NCBI RefSeq assembly: GCF_000236705.1
Contig: NC_016599.1
Location: 3,782,001 to 3,846,000, forward strand
Direction: 5' to 3'
Source: Owenweeksia hongkongensis DSM 17368
GTDB lineage: Bacteria; Bacteroidota; Bacteroidia; Flavobacteriales; Schleiferiaceae
Length of the DNA: 64,000 bases
Part shown: positions 61,501-64,000 of the stretch, piece after piece
Position numbering within the stretch: position 1 is the first letter of the stretch
How the letters are laid out: every line of letters starts with the position of its first letter
Translations under genes and position numbers: made by a program
Notes under the pieces: model-generated
Told to the model about the DNA's origin: nothing
Databases searched by the model: none
The model's input: only the letters and a program-made list of their open reading frames with translations

Positions 61501-63863
61501 GTGCAGATTATAGTGGAACTGGAAACTTCCTTTATACCGATGCATCATATAGTAATAGTACTGGCAATGCAGATATTTTCTCACCACTTATTGATGTTTC
61601 AGCATTAACGGTACCGTACGTAAACTTTTTCTACTATCGCTATGGAGATTTAGCAGAAATGGGAGATATGGAAGTAGCTGTAAATGATGGTTCAGGTTGG
61701 GTAACTTTATTAACTTTAACCGGAACTGATCAAACATCAACTACCGATCCATGGAAAGAGTCGGGGGCTGATGTTTCCGCTTTTGGAGACACCATTCAAG
61801 TTCGTTTTAGAGGGGTATATGTAGCTTGTTGTCAGGGTGATATGGCTATTGATCAATTTGAGGTGAAGGAAGCTCCAAGCTGTCCCAACTTAGTAGGTCT
61901 TGATACGGTACAAGTAACACCCACGACAGCAACCCTTGCTTGGCTACAATCCGGATCTGCCGCCAATGGATATGAGGTATGGTATGGGCCTCAGGGTTTT
62001 TATCAGGGTACAGCCACGGTAGGAGGAACCAAGATTTTAAGTCCTAATGACACTCTTACTTTGAGTGGGCTGAGTGTACAAACTTGTTATGAATATGTGG
62101 TACGCGCACTATGTTCTGTTGGAGATACTAGTGACTGGGCGGGACCCGTTTCTTTTTGCACCAAAATCTCCTGTCCTGCGCCTACTAATTTTGCGGTTAC
62201 ATCTACCAGTGGAAATACAGCGACTCTTGGATGGAATGCATCTGGCGGAAGTCAAGGATACGTATTGGAATATGGACAAGGTAACTTTACCAGAGGTACG
62301 GGAACTGTAGTTTCCGTTACCGGAACCTCGTATACTATTACCAACCTTCCGCAGAATAACACGGCTTACCAAGCGTATGTTAGATCTGACTGTGGCACTG
62401 GCGATTCAAGTGTATGGGTAGGACCTTTGCTAATTGTGATTGATCCAAATCTTTGTACAGAGGATTTTGAAGTATATAATACAGGTCTAATCGATGGCCA
62501 ATCCACGTTCTTTATAGGATGGGCTGGAGCACCAGGAGATGCTGAAATAACTACTACTCGAGCATCCAGTGGTACCAAATCCCTCCATATTTATACTACG
62601 GGTCCTAGTGCGGCATCCGATGTAGTTGCCAACATGGATTCAAGCTTCACTTCTGGAATTTATAGTCTTAAGTTCAATATGTTTATTCCTACCAGTTATG
62701 GTGGGTATTACAATATTTTACATGACTACACCGGAGCAACCAATGTATGGGCAATTGAAGTATATATTGACGCCAATGGAACCGCCACAGTAAATGGAGG
62801 GACGAACAGTACAGCTGTTATAGGTACCTATAATACCACCCCAAATTCGTGGAATACGATAGAGCACATTATTGATTTAGACAATGATACTGCTTGGGTG
62901 ATGGTAAATGGTGTGAACACCAGCTTAGGTTGGCAGTTCTCATTGGGAAGTACCAATATGGGGGATAGGTTTAATGCGGTTAACTTTTACTCTGCGGCCA
63001 ACCCTGGGCAAACACCAAAATACTACGTAGATGACTTTTGTGTGAAGCCTTATGTGCCTGTTTCTTGTGCATCGCCTACTACGCTTAATGTGTCTAGCAC
63101 AAATGTGGGATGCGATAGTGCAGAAGTAAGTTGGGTTTCTCCTTCCCCTTCCAATAATTCTATTTTAGAATATGGGCCAACGGGATATACACCAGGAACG
63201 GGAACACTAGTGCCATACGTAATGAGTCCTTACACTATCACTGGTTTGACTCAAGGAACATCCTATGATTTCTATGTAGCTGATACTTGTGCAAACGATA
63301 CTAGTGATCAGGCCGGGCCATTTACGTTTAGTACAACTTCAGTAGCTGCTCATGCCTCATTTACATGGAGCTCTACCTACACGGCAACCACTCAAGATGT
63401 AACTTTCGATGCAGCGGGTTCGTCTAATGCCGATACCTACACCTGGGATTTTGGTAATAGCAACATCGGGACAGGAGTTAATGTAACGGAGAGTTATGGC
63501 CTGCCAAATGGATCATTTACAGTAAAACTGACAGTGACTAACGCTTGTGGTAGCACTGATGATACTACGGTGGTAATTAATACCAATATTGGCTTGAGTG
63601 ACCTAGCCATTGGACAAAACTTAAGAGTTTATCCAAACCCAAATAATGGTGAATTTACTGTAGAGGTAAAATTAGTTTCATCTCAAAATAATCAGCTAGT
63701 GATAACTGATATGAGTGGAAAAGAAGTGTATAGGAAGGAAATTAAAGATGCTAATGGAGCCTATGCAGAGACACTAAGCTTAAAGTATTTACCAAAAGGG
63801 GTATATATGTTGAACTTAGAAACCAGAGATGGTAAACTGGTGCGAAGACTTGTAATTGAATAG
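58599..63863 (+). CDS. Giant T9SS-sorted surface protein with fibronectin-like repeats
   Basis: About 1754 residues from the ATG at 58599, which begins a signal peptide (KRLLLLFGIVSCWSSLLAQ); an in-frame start at 58560 is unlikely. The body alternates fibronectin-type-III-like units (e.g. TTSADLSWNALGASNFRVTYG; TPTTATLAWLQSG; STNVGCDSAEVSWVS) with lectin/MAM-like modules (two copies containing a CW-x-n-GNF-x-Y pattern around 59700-60240 and 61330-61870). A PKD-like domain follows (TFDAAGSSNADTYTWDFG), then the C-terminal type-A sorting domain (LRVYPNPNNGEFTVEV...LVIE). It should be carried through the T9SS and anchored or released at the cell surface as an adhesin or enzyme scaffold. Confidence 0.9.
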   Translation: MKRLLLLFGIVSCWSSLLAQKPNIAPGATITNTGTQTSPTTLNDLVYGTCGTQIFWMTSTSGSTTDYIEWSWPTTQSFDEIKFYQADATTARQLDGGVLQAWDGSAWVTAATFSNLPLACDNTITFQRITTTKLRLTQMIIGSGGGQATNVNFREIEIFQASVSADDAGVTVVDSSQAVCPGSYPVNATIQNFGTNQIDSVQVNWSVDGVAQTSVWHSSLLDTIGGTGLSSASVALGNYTFAANTNYNLKVWTSMPNSAADTVNYNDTLSTVMRLGSPTGFMASNVQTTSADLSWNALGASNFRVTYGAAGFNPLTGGNTNPVTGSSTTLSSLSANTLYEAYLVADCGSSAYSDTTGPISFRTPCTVAIAPFNENFDSTSSWFASGSNTNNTIDPCWSSLPDVSQGAEPFKWIPRGTGPTSGNGPLQDLTGGNFMYVEASSSTANDEAFLTTPPIDVSGLTTPGLYFFQHRYSNGNIADMDILVSDDFGTTWNNEYSISGDLQASSSDPWALEFVNLANYTGDTIMVQFKQTGNGCCGDAAIDSLVIDEAPLCPWPNSAGVVTTTDSSAVISWTDPSGSGWEVIWGPPGFSQASPGAGTRNTTNNPDTIPGLQSNTAYEYYVRTDCGPNGNSIWIGPIAFRTECSPFAAPYFTNYDNSTSTNVPFCWGNYINGAGSAFSQAYTQSTTNAYSAPNALYIYNYLGTSLAADTVIAISPNFSDITVGDKQLRFKAYTTTTAAATLIIGSMPNGSVGSSITPFDTITLSTAYQEFIIPISTANGYNGTDNYIGLMHGQSGIVQTIYVDDFNYEVTPPCPPPSSTSLGTSFVGSNSASLYWGSGAADSTKVEVGAVGFTPGTGTQIVAVGTIGDTVSISGLTPQTTYEFYIQDTCYGVGSSGWLGPFPFTTSCLPIAAPYLETFDGTSWVLGNGSGAQTGTVDQCWTRNPDANSTWTWNVYNGAPSSGSTGPGADYSGTGNFLYTDASYSNSTGNADIFSPLIDVSALTVPYVNFFYYRYGDLAEMGDMEVAVNDGSGWVTLLTLTGTDQTSTTDPWKESGADVSAFGDTIQVRFRGVYVACCQGDMAIDQFEVKEAPSCPNLVGLDTVQVTPTTATLAWLQSGSAANGYEVWYGPQGFYQGTATVGGTKILSPNDTLTLSGLSVQTCYEYVVRALCSVGDTSDWAGPVSFCTKISCPAPTNFAVTSTSGNTATLGWNASGGSQGYVLEYGQGNFTRGTGTVVSVTGTSYTITNLPQNNTAYQAYVRSDCGTGDSSVWVGPLLIVIDPNLCTEDFEVYNTGLIDGQSTFFIGWAGAPGDAEITTTRASSGTKSLHIYTTGPSAASDVVANMDSSFTSGIYSLKFNMFIPTSYGGYYNILHDYTGATNVWAIEVYIDANGTATVNGGTNSTAVIGTYNTTPNSWNTIEHIIDLDNDTAWVMVNGVNTSLGWQFSLGSTNMGDRFNAVNFYSAANPGQTPKYYVDDFCVKPYVPVSCASPTTLNVSSTNVGCDSAEVSWVSPSPSNNSILEYGPTGYTPGTGTLVPYVMSPYTITGLTQGTSYDFYVADTCANDTSDQAGPFTFSTTSVAAHASFTWSSTYTATTQDVTFDAAGSSNADTYTWDFGNSNIGTGVNVTESYGLPNGSFTVKLTVTNACGSTDDTTVVINTNIGLSDLAIGQNLRVYPNPNNGEFTVEVKLVSSQNNQLVITDMSGKEVYRKEIKDANGAYAETLSLKYLPKGVYMLNLETRDGKLVRRLVIE

Positions 63864-63886
63864 ATTGCTAGTTGAATATATGTTAG

Positions 63887-63920
63887 AGCCGCTCCAAAGC
63901 AATTTGGAGCGGCTTTTTTG
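63887..63920 (+). terminator. Terminator after the T9SS surface protein
   Basis: AGCCGCTCCAAA, GCAA, TTTGGAGCGGCT followed by TTTTTT: a perfect 12-bp stem with a four-base loop. Confidence 0.93.
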
Positions 63921-63968
63921 TTTAGAATTATAGGACATAAAGTAATTTGAGACTTTTATTTTTGCCAC

Positions 63969-64000
63969 ATGAAATTTAAACTTGGAGATACAGTGTCGTT
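63969..64000 (+). CDS. Start of a gene cut by the window (DUF2027/Smr-like?)
   Basis: Only 10 complete codons are visible (MKFKLGDTVS). The opening resembles the N-terminus of DUF2027/Smr-domain proteins of Bacteroidota (MKFKxGDxVSF). TATTTTTG at 63957-63964 matches the -7 promoter consensus and is only 4 bp from the ATG, so the message could have almost no leader. Identity is a guess. Confidence 0.45.
   Translation, partial: MKFKLGDTVS

Noticed and set aside
1-64000. CRISPR array
   Set aside because: No run of regularly spaced direct repeats was seen; the only long repeats are IS ends, the attachment sites and protein-repeat DNA.

Overview
The window is a chromosomal segment of a Bacteroidota bacterium, most likely a marine member of the Flavobacteriia. 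This rests on an AT-rich genome, a complete six-gene Na+-translocating NADH:quinone reductase operon, a type IX secretion (T9SS) plug protein and a T9SS-sorted surface protein, DUF3667 and LruC proteins, and promoters of the Bacteroidota type (TTTG / TAnnTTTG). The species cannot be named from the sequence alone.

Layout. Positions 1-17491 are a surface-polysaccharide region: a truncated glycosyltransferase, a decayed IS3-family element (1063-2446), a GT14 glycosyltransferase, a sulfotransferase and a Wzx-like flippase. These are followed by a signalling and export block: a sigma-54 response regulator, an HPt protein, a receiver, a receiver-like domain fused to a polyprenyl-phosphate sugar transferase, a half-size TolC-like protein and a Wzc-like co-polymerase. 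A Wzy-like polymerase, a secreted protein, and GT4 and GT2 enzymes complete it. Just downstream, an LruC lipoprotein gene (17783) is preceded by a near-consensus sigma-54 promoter and upstream palindromic sites.

Positions 19874-42778 are mostly core genome: LOG-family protein, UvrA, lytic transglycosylase, RfbC, alkaline phosphatase, RecQ, TatC, LptB, Sua5/TsaC, DUF3667 protein, T9SS plug protein, nqrABCDEF, an orphan receiver and a histidine kinase.

Positions 43011-58333 are an integrated element of about 15.3 kb, inserted in tRNA-Arg(TCT). It is bounded by a perfect 42-bp direct repeat of the 5' part of the tRNA, with a tyrosine recombinase at the far end and GGTAAACA repeats near both ends. 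No conjugation or virion genes are visible. The cargo is almost entirely DNA-acting or defence-like: two RepL-like winged-helix proteins, an MmeI-type restriction-modification enzyme with an unknown partner, and a compact five-gene operon (PD-(D/E)xK nuclease, UDG-like protein, Abi_C protein, HNH protein, agmatine-deiminase-fold enzyme). It also carries a GIY-YIG protein, an SRAP abasic-site protein and a HEPN-like/EEP-nuclease gene pair. The five-gene operon is the best candidate for an undescribed system. The element also appears to have changed the promoter of its host tRNA.

Positions 58334-64000 return to the chromosome: the tRNA's displaced original promoter, a giant T9SS-sorted protein with fibronectin-like repeats, and the start of another gene. 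All functional calls come from reading motifs by eye; no database search was run.
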